A DNA stretch of 35,401 bases from an uncultured Collinsella sp. (GCA_900541245.1 UQIS01000026.1:1-35401), one strand, 5' to 3'. Positions 25,011 through 33,645 are shown, numbered from the stretch's first letter. Notes: generated from the sequence alone by a model not told the origin. Numbers and translations are program-made.

Positions 25011-26838
25011 GATGCTCAAATTGCCGGTCTTGGACGTCGATGGAGAAAAGCTCGGCGTGGTGAACGATTTTGGTATTGCTACCGGCGAAGTTTTTCCACA
25101 CGTGACGTCGCTCGCGTTCCGCGGTCCCGGCAAGACGCCGTTTATGATCAGCTGGCGCAAATGGGTCGACCGTATCGACGAGACGGGTGTACACCTTAAG
25201 ACGTCGGCCACCGAAATCCGTTTTTCGTACCTGCAGCCGACCGAACTCTTGCTTGCCCGCGACGTGCTCAACAAGCAGATTGTCGACACGCAGGGCATGA
25301 AGGTCGTGCGCGTAAACGACATCAAGTTTTCCATGTCGGGCGAAAACCAGCTGCGCCTGCTGGGTGCCGAGGTCGGTGCCCGCGGTCTGCTACGCGCCAT
25401 CAGCCCCGCGCTCGAGCATATCGTCGAAGGCTTTATGAAGCACCTGGGCAAGCCGCTCAGTGAGGACATCATCGCTTGGTCCTACATGGACCTGCTCGAC
25501 CGCTCGACCAAGAACATTCAACTCTCGGTGTCGCACAAGACGCTTGGCGAGCTGCATCCTGCCGACATTGCCGACATTATCGAGCAGCTCGACCCGCGCC
25601 TGCGTGCGCAGGTGTTCGCGCAGCTCGACACCGCCCAGGCCGCCGAGGCCATCTCGGAGTTCGATGACGACGAGCTCATGACCGAGATGCTCGAGGGCCT
25701 GTCCGATACCGACGCATCGTCGATGCTGGCCATGATGGACCCGGACGACGCTGCCGACCTGATCGACGAGCTCGATTACGAGAAGGCCGAGAAGCTCCTG
25801 CGCCTGATGGGCGTCAAGGAGGAGAAGGCGATTCGTAACCTGCTGGGCTATGAGGACAACACCGCCGGCCGCATCATGACCTCGGAGTTTGTCTCGCTGC
25901 CCGCCACGGCGACGGTCGGCGATGCCATCGAGGCGATTCGCAAACTCGACGAGGACTTCGAGAGCGTTTACTACGTCTATACCGAGGATCCGAGCGGCAT
26001 GCTGACCGGCGTGCTTTCGCTGCGCACGCTGATCGTAGCCGACCGCGACGCCACGCTGGGCCAGCTGGCCTATCGCGACCTGGTCTATGTGTCGCCCGAC
26101 GAGGACCAGGAAGACGTGACGGACGAGATGACCAAGTACGACCTGGTTGCCATCCCTGTCTGCGACGAGAACCGTCATATCCTGGGTATCGTAACCTTCG
26201 ACGACGCCATGGACGTTATCGCCGAGGAGCACCAGGAGGACCTGCAGATCGCAGGCGTCGGCTCGGGCGATAGCGCGTCCGACGACTCGACGAATGTGCT
26301 CAGCTGGTTCGTGCATCGCCAGTACTGGGTTGTCGTGTGGGGCATTGTCTCGTGCATCATGGCAACGGTGCTGGGGACGGCGCTCGGCTCCGCGCATCTG
26401 GTGGTGTTCCCCATGTGCGCCATGCCGCTCGTGCTGCTGGCGGCCTCGCGCATGGTGTCGTTCGTCAAGAACTACTTCCTGGAGTATGACGGTCACGATG
26501 ACGAGCCCAAGCCGTATCTGGGGTTCTTCTTCCAGAGCACGGGCATGGGCCTGATCCTGTCGCTCGTGACCTACCTGTGCGCCCAGCTGGTGCGCATCGC
26601 CGCGTTCCCCGACGCGCCCATGTTTGAGGAACAGCTCTTTACCGGCTGCTTTAACATTGCGGCCATCGTCTGCCTGATTGGCAACATGAGCGCCGTGATT
26701 TACCTGATGGTGCTGTTCTGGCGTGACGAGCATGACCTCAACACGTCGGGCACCGCCATGAACGTCATTGCCGTCATGATCTCGTGCGTAGCGTACTGCG
26801 CCGCTGCGGTGCTGCTCACCATGTCGGTCATGGGTTAG
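24994..26838 (+). CDS. PRC-barrel / MgtE-N / CBS protein with non-MgtE membrane domain
   Basis: A 614-residue protein, probably a magnesium-linked membrane regulator or transporter. The start is TTG, since the frame is closed by TGA at 24979; GGGGAG lies 5 bases upstream and the resulting LSEMLKLPVLDVDGEKLG fits a PRC-barrel start. A second PRC-like stretch follows near 85-110. The MgtE N-terminal superhelix (about 185-300) includes LHPADIADIIEQL and MMDPDDAADLIDEL. A CBS pair lies at about 300-420. After an acidic linker come about five membrane helices (about 440-614) without the GN.GTQ-type signature of the MgtE channel. It is followed 8 bases later by an Nramp-related gene, most likely in one operon. 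Confidence 0.85.
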   Translation: MNYLSEMLKLPVLDVDGEKLGVVNDFGIATGEVFPHVTSLAFRGPGKTPFMISWRKWVDRIDETGVHLKTSATEIRFSYLQPTELLLARDVLNKQIVDTQGMKVVRVNDIKFSMSGENQLRLLGAEVGARGLLRAISPALEHIVEGFMKHLGKPLSEDIIAWSYMDLLDRSTKNIQLSVSHKTLGELHPADIADIIEQLDPRLRAQVFAQLDTAQAAEAISEFDDDELMTEMLEGLSDTDASSMLAMMDPDDAADLIDELDYEKAEKLLRLMGVKEEKAIRNLLGYEDNTAGRIMTSEFVSLPATATVGDAIEAIRKLDEDFESVYYVYTEDPSGMLTGVLSLRTLIVADRDATLGQLAYRDLVYVSPDEDQEDVTDEMTKYDLVAIPVCDENRHILGIVTFDDAMDVIAEEHQEDLQIAGVGSGDSASDDSTNVLSWFVHRQYWVVVWGIVSCIMATVLGTALGSAHLVVFPMCAMPLVLLAASRMVSFVKNYFLEYDGHDDEPKPYLGFFFQSTGMGLILSLVTYLCAQLVRIAAFPDAPMFEEQLFTGCFNIAAIVCLIGNMSAVIYLMVLFWRDEHDLNTSGTAMNVIAVMISCVAYCAAAVLLTMSVMG

Positions 26839-26846
26839 GTGGTCGC

Positions 26847-28109
26847 GTGCAAAATACCAAGCAAAAGTCGGGCACCAAGCAAAAGTTGACCATCGCGGCC
26901 ATCTTTGGCGCTATGGGCCCCGGTCTGCTGGCGGCGCTTTCGGGCAATGACGCCGGCGGCATTGCAACGTATTCCAGCGCGGGCGCCAGCTATGGCTACA
27001 AGATGCTCTGGATGCTTCCCGTCATGACTGTGCTGCTCATCGTGACGCAGGAGACCGCGGCGCGCTGCGGCTGCGTCACGGGCAAGGGCCTGGCATCGCT
27101 CATTCGCGAGCGCTTTGGCGTGCGCAAGAGTGTACTTGCTATGGCGGCGCTGTTGATCGCCAACACGGCTGTGACCATTTCGGAGTTTGCGGGTATCGCC
27201 AGCGGCCTTGCTCTCTTTGGCGTGCCGGCGAGCATCTCGGTGCCGTTGGTGGCGCTGCTGGTGTGGATGCTTACCATGTCGGGTAGTTTCCAGCGCATCG
27301 AGAAGATTCTGCTGCTGGTGAGCTGCGTGTTCGTGACCTATATTGTCGCCGCGTTTATGGCAGGCCCCAACTGGGGTGAGGTCGCGGTCGACCTGGTCGT
27401 GCCTAACATTCAAAATGACCCCAGCTACGTGTCGCTCGTGGTCGCAACGATCGGTACCACCATCGCGCCGTGGATGATTTTCTTGGCGCAGAACAACGTG
27501 GTTGATAAGAACGCGGGCGAGGACGATATCGTGCTGCAGCGCATCGATACCGTGAGCGGCTCGCTTGCCGCCGATGTCATTGCCGGCTTTATTATCATCA
27601 CGACCGGTACGGTGTTGTTCCCGGCGGGTATTCAGATTAGCGATGCCGCCGATGCTGCCCGCGCGTTGGAGCCTATTGCGGGTCAGTGGTCCACGGTGCT
27701 GTTTGCCTCGGGCCTGGTCGCGGCGAGCTTCTTGGCTGCCTGCGTGCTGCCGGGCGTCACGTCGAGCGCTATCTGCGAGGCATTTGGCTGGGAGCGCGGT
27801 GCCGACCGCAGCTGGGACGAGGCCCCGGTCTATCGCGGCATCATTACGGCCATCATCGGTATCTCTGCCGTGCTGGTGCTTATGCCCGGCGTCGATCTGT
27901 TCCAGATTATGATGACCTCACAGGTCATCAATGGCGTGCTACTGCCCGTGGTTCTGGTGTTCCAGGTGGTTATCGCAGCCGACCGTCACATTATGGGTGC
28001 CAACCGCAACGGCCGCGTGTGGAATGTGCTCACTTGGGCGACTATCGGTGTGATTACGGTGCTCACGGTCGTCATGTTTGTTCTGCAGGCGATGGGCTAC
28101 AGCGCTTAA
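26847..28109 (+). CDS. Nramp-related transporter, probably of the magnesium (NRMT) type
   Basis: A 420-residue SLC11/Nramp-fold membrane protein with about eleven helices. The TM1 signature of manganese/iron Nramps, DPGN, is replaced by DAGG (35-38, in SGNDAGGIATYSSAG). The TM6 MPH motif is replaced by APW (207-209, in TTIAPWMIFLAQNN), so the Met that selects transition metals is missing. Nramp-related magnesium transporters characterised from Eggerthella lenta likewise lack that Met, so Mg2+ is the likely substrate. I place the start at GTG 26847, after TTAGGTGG and 8 bases behind the preceding stop codon; earlier in-frame starts lie deep in the upstream gene. A terminator follows 18 bases after the stop codon. 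Confidence 0.85.
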   Translation: MQNTKQKSGTKQKLTIAAIFGAMGPGLLAALSGNDAGGIATYSSAGASYGYKMLWMLPVMTVLLIVTQETAARCGCVTGKGLASLIRERFGVRKSVLAMAALLIANTAVTISEFAGIASGLALFGVPASISVPLVALLVWMLTMSGSFQRIEKILLLVSCVFVTYIVAAFMAGPNWGEVAVDLVVPNIQNDPSYVSLVVATIGTTIAPWMIFLAQNNVVDKNAGEDDIVLQRIDTVSGSLAADVIAGFIIITTGTVLFPAGIQISDAADAARALEPIAGQWSTVLFASGLVAASFLAACVLPGVTSSAICEAFGWERGADRSWDEAPVYRGIITAIIGISAVLVLMPGVDLFQIMMTSQVINGVLLPVVLVFQVVIAADRHIMGANRNGRVWNVLTWATIGVITVLTVVMFVLQAMGYSA

Positions 28110-28127
28110 CGCCCACTTTTGCTTCCG

Positions 28128-28162
28128 AACAGGCCGCAGCGATGGGCTGCGGCCTGTTTTTT
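28128..28162 (+). terminator. rho-independent terminator of the cation-transport operon
   Basis: A 13-bp stem AACAGGCCGCAGC (28128-28140) with its complement at 28146-28158, a GATGG loop and a T6 tract (28157-28162). Confidence 0.92.
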
Positions 28163-28565
28163 GTCTGCTATAGGGTGTTAGTTATATAGCAATGGACAAA
28201 AAATGCCAAAAGTGAGTACTGTTGCTAAGTGAATAGCATTTACATCCTAAAAGATAATGAACATAGCCTTTAGTATGTTCATTAAAATTGGCTCCAATAC
28301 GCCTTAACTCAGTCAGGTTGGCTGCTTTAGGGGGTTGTAGGGGTCGCTCGGACGTCATTTTGGGTGGTTTTGCCTGCTACTAAAATGGTAACAGTACTCA
28401 TATTTGCCCTTTTTTGCCCACAGACCTTTGAGGGTGCGGCGAAAAGGGCTTGTTTTGATTGTTTGGGGCAGGCACGAGGCGCGGAAACGATGTCTGGAGC
28501 GACGGAGCGGCCTGGAATTCATCCGTAGAGGTCTTCATTGGCTGCGCCAGGAGTGTCCCTAGGTA
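28163..28565. other. AT-rich non-coding region with palindromes
   Basis: Between the convergent transporter and acyltransferase genes lies a stretch much richer in A/T than its surroundings, especially 28163-28310. It holds the inverted repeats TAATGAACATA/TATGTTCATTA (28255-28265 and 28274-28284, 8-base spacer), TGCTATA/TATAGCA (28166-28172 and 28185-28191) and GCCCTTTT/AAAAGGGC (28406-28413 and 28442-28449). The only open frames are very short and lack ribosome sites. It could hold an unannotated RNA or a decayed element; I cannot name either. Confidence 0.4.
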
Positions 28566-28630
28566 CCGGCACATAAGGAACGTCCCTAACTGCCGGAGGG
28601 GGCGTCTGCCACGGCAGACGCCCCCTCCGG
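28566..28630. repeat. W-type hairpin followed by a very long perfect hairpin
   Basis: A W unit (stem CCGGCA 28566-28571 with TGCCGG 28591-28596 around AAGGAACGTCCCT) overlaps an 18-bp perfect stem (28593-28610 with 28613-28630) closed by only two or four bases. It lies 24 bases beyond the stop codon of the acyltransferase gene on the minus strand. No T-run follows on that strand, so it is a stable 3' end hairpin or repeat rather than a standard terminator. Confidence 0.75.
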
Positions 28631-28653
28631 ATGTGGGAAGTTTGCGCTGCAGG

Positions 28654-30870
28654 TTACTTGTCGGTGCCCAACTTGTGCGGCTTGAGAGCGAGCGCATTGA
28701 CGAGCGCGTCGGTGGCAGACTTGACGGCTGCCGGCTGCGGATTGTTGACGTGATCCTCGGGGTGTACGGGCAGGTCCTTCTTGACGGCATCGTGGATCAA
28801 GTTGAGGTACTCAGTCACGCCAGTGGTCGATAGGTGCGTGCCATCGCCATCGAACAGGTCGTTGCGGTTGGCACTGTATCCGTACCAATCGATAACGCGC
28901 ACGTTCTTGTAGCGCGTAGCGGCGTTGGCGATGGCCTGGTTGGTAGAGCCAACCCACGGCTGCGGGCTGCGCGTGTTCACAAACACCACAATACGCTTAT
29001 CTCCTGCATCGGCCATGATGGCGTCGATCTGGTCGTCGGTTACCAAGCCGTTGGTGCCCAGGGCAAAGACCACGATCTTGCCGGCAAGGTTCTGCTGGAT
29101 ATAGCCCTCAAATGTCGCGCGCCCCGCATCAAACTGGCGGCCCTTTTCGGCATCGATATGGCTGTGCGGGAACACGCCGTCAAAGGTGTCTACGGCACGC
29201 AGCGACACGGAGTCGCCGATCATAAGCAGATCGTAGGAGCCATCGGGGAAGCCGTCGTTGTCCTTGTCGGTGTCGTCGGCCGCCTGCTGGTCGGTGGGCG
29301 CGGTGTTCTTGGCTTCCTTGTTCAGAACTTCGGCGCCCTCGCCGCTCAGCGCAGACGTCTCGGGCACAAAGATCAGGCCGCCCAGTGCAACGACCAACAC
29401 GACAGCGCAGGCTGCGCAGACAGGGATGTGCGTGCGTGCCCAGTTGGCGGGCGTGGTGGTGCCATCGCGGAATTCGGCGACGGTGCGCCCAAAGGCGCCC
29501 TTCCTAAACGGAGTCTCGATAAAGCGATAGCAGCACTCTGCCACGGCGACCACCAACAACACCTGCAAAATGTACTGCCACCACGGCGTATCGTTGATGT
29601 TGGCGACCGGGTTCATGAGGAGCAGCAGCGGATAGTGCCACAGGTAGATGCTGTAGGAGCGCTTGCCAACCCACACGAGTGGCTCGGCGGACAGCGCGCG
29701 GGCAACCATTCCCTGGGGCTGCACGCAGGCCGCGATGACCATGAGCGTGAGGATCGAGCACAGCAGCGTGCCTCCGCGATACTGGAAGGCGGTGTAGCCG
29801 TTGGTGAGCGCGACCATGGCGGCAAGGCCAACCAGACCCACGACGCCCAACACATCGATGGATGCGGGCGAGGACCAAAAACGCACGAGGGCGCTCGGCT
29901 GTGCCGGGGCGGTTTCGGCTGCTTCGTCGGCCTTCTCGCCAGGCTTGCCCTCGGCGTTCTTGCCGTGCTTGGCGGCGCCAGCCAGGCGATTGAGCCCCAA
30001 ACGATGAGCGAGACGCACCGGCGCCAGGTCGCGATCGGGGATAAAGGCCATCCAGGCACCCAGCAGCAGCGAGAACACACGGGTGTCGGTGCCGTAGTAC
30101 ACGCGGCTGGGGTCGGCGGCAGGGTTGTAAAGCACCATCATGGCGAGGGCAGATACCGCGGCAAGGCCCAGAACCACGCGGCGCGTGTTGGGTTTGCTCA
30201 CATGCATGGATACCATGGCAAACAGCAGTGGCGGCCAAATCAGGTAGAACTGTTCCTCGATGGCAAGCGACCAAAAGTGCGTGAGCGGCGAGGGGTCGCC
30301 CAGAGCATTGAAGTACGAGACGTTTTGGGCAATCTGCCACCAGTTGTTGAAGAACAGCAGCGACGGCAGGATGTCGGGGCGCATCTTGGTGAGCATCACG
30401 TGGTTAAAGATAGTGCACAGCGCGCAGGTTACAAACACTACCGTTACCACGGCGGGGACCAGGCGACGGATGCGGCGGATCCAGAAGCTCTTGAGGTCGA
30501 TGCAGCCGGTCTTAGCGACTTCGTTGAGTAGCAGGCGTGTGATCAGATAGCCCGAAAGCACAAAGAAGATCGTGACGCCGAGCAGACCGCCCTGCGCCCA
30601 CGTGAGGTTGAGGTGATAGAGCACCACCGCGACGACGGCAAGCGTGCGCAGACCGTCAAGGGCAGGGATGTAGCGGGACTTGGGGCGAGCAGGCGTCTGC
30701 TCCGCGGCGGGAGTGTTGGCGCGGCCCGCGTTGTTGGCAGAAGCGCGATGGGGGCTCGTGGTGCGTCGCGGCTCGTTGGCACGGCGTTCGCTCTTCACGC
30801 GTTCGTGCGGCGCCGGCTCGTTGCCCGTGCGGCGTCGACCGCGCGAGCCCGATTGCGAGAATTGTTCCAT
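28654..30870 (-). CDS. OatA-like acyltransferase 3 / SGNH O-acetyltransferase
   Basis: A 738-residue membrane enzyme of the OatA type, which O-acetylates peptidoglycan or another surface polymer. A basic, Arg-rich cytoplasmic tail covers 1-66. The acyltransferase 3 membrane domain (about 67-480, ten or so helices) starts YIPALDGLRTLAVVAVVLYH with the conserved His86 and continues with FFVLSGYLI. A hydrophilic, probably disordered insert (KHGKNAEGKPGEKADEAAE) lies around 300. A linker then leads to the extracellular SGNH domain (about 545-720) with MIGDSVSLRAV, FALGTNG and the Asp-His pair in DGDGTHLS. The ATG at 30870 has only a weak GGAT ribosome site. Acetylated peptidoglycan gives lysozyme resistance; that role here is inferred. 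Confidence 0.9.
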   Translation of the reverse strand: MEQFSQSGSRGRRRTGNEPAPHERVKSERRANEPRRTTSPHRASANNAGRANTPAAEQTPARPKSRYIPALDGLRTLAVVAVVLYHLNLTWAQGGLLGVTIFFVLSGYLITRLLLNEVAKTGCIDLKSFWIRRIRRLVPAVVTVVFVTCALCTIFNHVMLTKMRPDILPSLLFFNNWWQIAQNVSYFNALGDPSPLTHFWSLAIEEQFYLIWPPLLFAMVSMHVSKPNTRRVVLGLAAVSALAMMVLYNPAADPSRVYYGTDTRVFSLLLGAWMAFIPDRDLAPVRLAHRLGLNRLAGAAKHGKNAEGKPGEKADEAAETAPAQPSALVRFWSSPASIDVLGVVGLVGLAAMVALTNGYTAFQYRGGTLLCSILTLMVIAACVQPQGMVARALSAEPLVWVGKRSYSIYLWHYPLLLLMNPVANINDTPWWQYILQVLLVVAVAECCYRFIETPFRKGAFGRTVAEFRDGTTTPANWARTHIPVCAACAVVLVVALGGLIFVPETSALSGEGAEVLNKEAKNTAPTDQQAADDTDKDNDGFPDGSYDLLMIGDSVSLRAVDTFDGVFPHSHIDAEKGRQFDAGRATFEGYIQQNLAGKIVVFALGTNGLVTDDQIDAIMADAGDKRIVVFVNTRSPQPWVGSTNQAIANAATRYKNVRVIDWYGYSANRNDLFDGDGTHLSTTGVTEYLNLIHDAVKKDLPVHPEDHVNNPQPAAVKSATDALVNALALKPHKLGTDK

Positions 30871-30964
30871 AAAACATCATCCAATGACGAGAATAATCAG
30901 CACGTATTCATTGTAGCTGCCTGCTCCTGTGAATGCTTGCTGCTGGCGCAAGCTCAAGCACGCG

Positions 30965-30993
30965 TCCACATCAAAGTGAACTAAAGTTATAGG
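30965..30993 (+). promoter_or_regulatory. candidate promoter of the ribokinase operon
   Basis: TCCACA (30965-30970) and TATAGG (30988-30993) are spaced by 17 bases and lie about 65 bases before the ribokinase ATG. On the opposite strand TACAAT (30910-30915) could serve the acyltransferase gene. Confidence 0.42.
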
Positions 30994-31057
30994 GGGTGCG
31001 AGAGCGCACAATCGACGGTCGACGGCGGGCGCAAAGCCTGCAGACGAGGAGGTTTCC

Positions 31058-32020
31058 ATGGCAGATCGCGGCATCGTTGCGGTGTTCGGCAGCATGAACA
31101 TGGACCTTTCGGTGGCGTGCGAGCGCATACCGCGTGCGGGCGAGACCGTCGGCGGCAGCGGGTTTATCACCAACGCCGGCGGCAAGGGCGCCAACCAGGC
31201 CGTCGCCGCTGCGCGCATGGGTGCGCGCACGTGCATGATCGGCGCGGTCGGTCGCGACGCGTTCGGCGCGTCGCTCGTGGTGGGGCTCCAAGACGCCGGC
31301 GTGGACTGTGACTTTGTAGTGCATCGCGATGACGTGGAGACGGGAACGGCGACCATCATTCGCTGCGAGGGCGACAACCGCATCATACTGTCACCGGGCG
31401 CCAACCATGCGCTTGCGGGCGGGGACGTTGCCTGCGCGCTGAGGCGTCTGGTGACCGATGAGCTCGACGGCGACGCCAGCGAGATTGCCCCGGCTGCCGG
31501 AAGCGTCTTTATCGCCCAGGGCGAATGTGACCTTGCGGCGACGGCCGAGGCGCTTGTTTGCGCTCACGAGCTGGGGTTCTATACGGTCTTTAATCCAGCG
31601 CCTGCCTGCGAGCTGCCTGCGGAGGTCTGGCCTGCGGTCGACCTGGTCTGCCCCAACGAGACCGAGTGCCAGGTTCTGACGGGCATTCTGCCCACGGATG
31701 ATGTGAGTTGCGTCGCCGCGCTCAATGCGCTGCTCGACAAGGGCGCTGGCGCCGCGGTCATCACGCTGGGCGGTGCCGGCTCGGTTACGCTCGGCGATGG
31801 CGGTGGGCTGCTGCGCGTGCCGGCACTTTCGAGTACGGTAGTCGATACCACGGCCGCCGGCGATACGTTTATCGGCGCGTTGGCGGCGACTCGCCTAGAG
31901 GGCCTGCCGCTCTTTGAGTGCATGGCCGCGGGTGCTCGCGCCTCGGCAGTGACGGTGTCGCGCCTGGGCGCTCAGCAATCGATTCCCACGCGCGCCGAAG
32001 TTGAACATTGGTTTGGTTAA
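31058..32020 (+). CDS. rbsK: ribokinase (PfkB family)
   Basis: A 320-residue cytoplasmic sugar kinase that phosphorylates ribose at O5. The substrate-binding start is GSMNMDLSVACERIPRAGET, followed by GGKGANQA (41-48). The C-terminal PfkB signature is DTTAAGDTF with catalytic Asp269. Length fits ribokinases (about 300-320). A strong GAGGAGG site precedes the ATG. The next gene, a nucleoside hydrolase that releases ribose, begins 30 bases downstream, which supports ribose as the substrate. Another PfkB sugar cannot be ruled out. Confidence 0.88.
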   Translation: MADRGIVAVFGSMNMDLSVACERIPRAGETVGGSGFITNAGGKGANQAVAAARMGARTCMIGAVGRDAFGASLVVGLQDAGVDCDFVVHRDDVETGTATIIRCEGDNRIILSPGANHALAGGDVACALRRLVTDELDGDASEIAPAAGSVFIAQGECDLAATAEALVCAHELGFYTVFNPAPACELPAEVWPAVDLVCPNETECQVLTGILPTDDVSCVAALNALLDKGAGAAVITLGGAGSVTLGDGGGLLRVPALSSTVVDTTAAGDTFIGALAATRLEGLPLFECMAAGARASAVTVSRLGAQQSIPTRAEVEHWFG

Positions 32021-32050
32021 ATGATAAAGACGGAGAAGCGGAGTAGAACA

Positions 32051-33025
32051 ATGGCAATCAAGAAGCTGATCCTTGATCTGGATATGGGTGTGGACGATGC
32101 GATGGCGCTGGCCTATGCCATCGCGAGCCCCGAGGTGGAGCTCGTGGGCATCACCACGTGCTTTGGCAACGTGCGCGTCGAGCAATCGGCGCACAATTGC
32201 CTGGCGGTGCTCGATCTGCTGGGTCGCCCCGAGGTTCCGGTGTACCTGGGTGCCGACCGTCCTCTGCAGGCGACTGAGCCCTATACGCCGCCGGCGTCCA
32301 CCGCGCTCATTCACGGCAAGAACGGCATCGGCGGCGCGAGCGTGCCCGCGTCGCCCTACGAGCCGGTGGGGGCGACCTCGGCCGACGGCAACGCTGCGGT
32401 CGATTATCTGATCGATGCCGCGCGCACCTATGGTCCCGATCTGATTTACGTGGCGACCGGCCCGCTCTCCAACCTGGCGCTCGCCCTGGAGCGCGATGCG
32501 GCGGCGATGATGTCCATCGGCCGCGTGGTCGTGATGGGCGGCGCCCTTACCGTGCCCGGTAACGTGAGCGCGGGCGCCGAGGCCAATATGGCGAGCGACC
32601 CCGAGGCAGCCGACGCGGTGCTGCGCTCGGGCCGTAAGCTCACCATGGTGGGTCTGGACGTGACGCATCGCGTGGTGCTCACACGCCGCGACATTGCCGG
32701 CTGGACGGGCTCGGGCACCATGGCGGGCTGCGCATTTGCGAGCATGGTCGAGCACTACATTGGCTCGTACGAGATGAACGCACCCTACCTGGGTGGTTGT
32801 GCGCTGCACGATCCGCTGGCCGTTGCCGTGGCGATCGACCCCACGCTCGTGGGTGCGCTCGGCTGCAATCTGCGTGTTGATCTGCTTGGCGAGTACCGCG
32901 GTCGCACCATCTGCGATGAGCGCCGCCTGTCCGATCCGGACAAGAGCGCGCTTGTGGCACTGACCGTGGATGCTCCGCGCTTCCTGTCCGAGTTCAAGAC
33001 GCGTATGGCCCGCGTCCTTGGCTAA
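32051..33025 (+). CDS. inosine-uridine-type nucleoside hydrolase
   Basis: A 324-residue nucleoside N-ribohydrolase that splits ribonucleosides into base and ribose. The Asp cluster DLDMGVDDAMAL (9-20) binds Ca2+ and ribose; the usual Pro after the second Asp is Met here. VMGGAL in the middle and ALHDPLAVAV near the C-terminus are typical of the family. I prefer ATG 32051 (GGAG eight bases upstream) to ATG 32021, which lies directly behind the ribokinase stop codon without a ribosome site. With ribokinase it makes a ribose salvage module. Base specificity cannot be read from the sequence. Confidence 0.9.
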   Translation: MAIKKLILDLDMGVDDAMALAYAIASPEVELVGITTCFGNVRVEQSAHNCLAVLDLLGRPEVPVYLGADRPLQATEPYTPPASTALIHGKNGIGGASVPASPYEPVGATSADGNAAVDYLIDAARTYGPDLIYVATGPLSNLALALERDAAAMMSIGRVVVMGGALTVPGNVSAGAEANMASDPEAADAVLRSGRKLTMVGLDVTHRVVLTRRDIAGWTGSGTMAGCAFASMVEHYIGSYEMNAPYLGGCALHDPLAVAVAIDPTLVGALGCNLRVDLLGEYRGRTICDERRLSDPDKSALVALTVDAPRFLSEFKTRMARVLG

Positions 33026-33033
33026 GTTGTCTT

Positions 33034-33105
33034 TTTGGGACGGGGCTTTTTTGACTGGTATGATTGGTGCGACCATTCGAACCAGCTAAAAGAGCCCGTC
33101 CCAAA
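33034..33105. promoter_or_regulatory. palindrome containing the probable luxS promoter
   Basis: TTTGGGACGGG (33034-33044) pairs with CCCGTCCCAAA (33095-33105). Inside, CTGGT (33055-33059) pairs with ACCAG (33081-33085). A promoter sits in the left arm: TTGGGA (33035-33040), 18 bases, then TATGAT (33059-33064) with TGG in the extended -10 position. Transcription would start near 33071, so only the right half would be in the mRNA. The GGGAC core links it to the other intergenic repeats. Confidence 0.5.
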
Positions 33106-33127
33106 TTGACTACCGAGAGGATCTGCC

Positions 33128-33616
33128 ATGGATCGCATCGCCAGCTTTTCCGTTGACCATCTGCTGCTTGAGCCCGGCGTGTATGTGAGCCGCATCGACC
33201 GCGACCCGGCGACCGGCGCCGCCGTCACCACGTTTGACCTGCGCCTGACCACACCCAATAAGGAGCCGGTCATGAACACGGCCGAGTGCCACACCATCGA
33301 GCACCTGGGCGCGACGTTCCTTCGCAATCATGCCGAGTGGTCGAGCCGCATTGTCTACTTTGGCCCCATGGGCTGCCGCACGGGCTTTTACCTCGTCGTG
33401 TTTGGCGAGGTGACGAGCGAGGAAATTCTGCCGCTCGTGCGTGAGCTGTTCGAGTTCGTCGCCGGCTTTGAGGGCGATGTCCCCGGTGCCGCTCCCGAGG
33501 AGTGCGGTAACTACCTGGACCAGAACCTTCCTATGGCTAACTGGCTTGCACGCCGTTACCTCGACCGCGACCTGGCCGATATCGACGAGAGGCACCTGCA
33601 CTATCAGCAGGCGTAA
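33128..33616 (+). CDS. luxS: S-ribosylhomocysteine lyase
   Basis: A 162-residue enzyme that converts S-ribosylhomocysteine to homocysteine and DPD, the precursor of autoinducer-2. The metal ligands His55 and His59 in HTIEH and Cys126 in ECGNY, the catalytic Glu58 and the catalytic Cys83 in GPMGCRTGFY are all present. Length and order match LuxS throughout. GAGAGG lies just before the ATG. The nucleosidase Pfs that makes its substrate is not in the window. It has its own probable promoter and terminator, so it need not belong to the ribokinase operon. Confidence 0.97.
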   Translation: MDRIASFSVDHLLLEPGVYVSRIDRDPATGAAVTTFDLRLTTPNKEPVMNTAECHTIEHLGATFLRNHAEWSSRIVYFGPMGCRTGFYLVVFGEVTSEEILPLVRELFEFVAGFEGDVPGAAPEECGNYLDQNLPMANWLARRYLDRDLADIDERHLHYQQA

Positions 33617-33645
33617 GAGCTTTATCGCCCAAAACGCGCGCATTG

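Noticed and set aside
28276..28308. tiny open frame starting ATGTTCATTAAAATT in the AT-rich region
   Set aside because: Only ten codons, no ribosome site, and it lies within a palindrome.
28834..30531. 565-codon plus-strand open frame opposite the acyltransferase gene
   Set aside because: The minus-strand protein has clear acyltransferase 3 and SGNH motifs; this frame has none.
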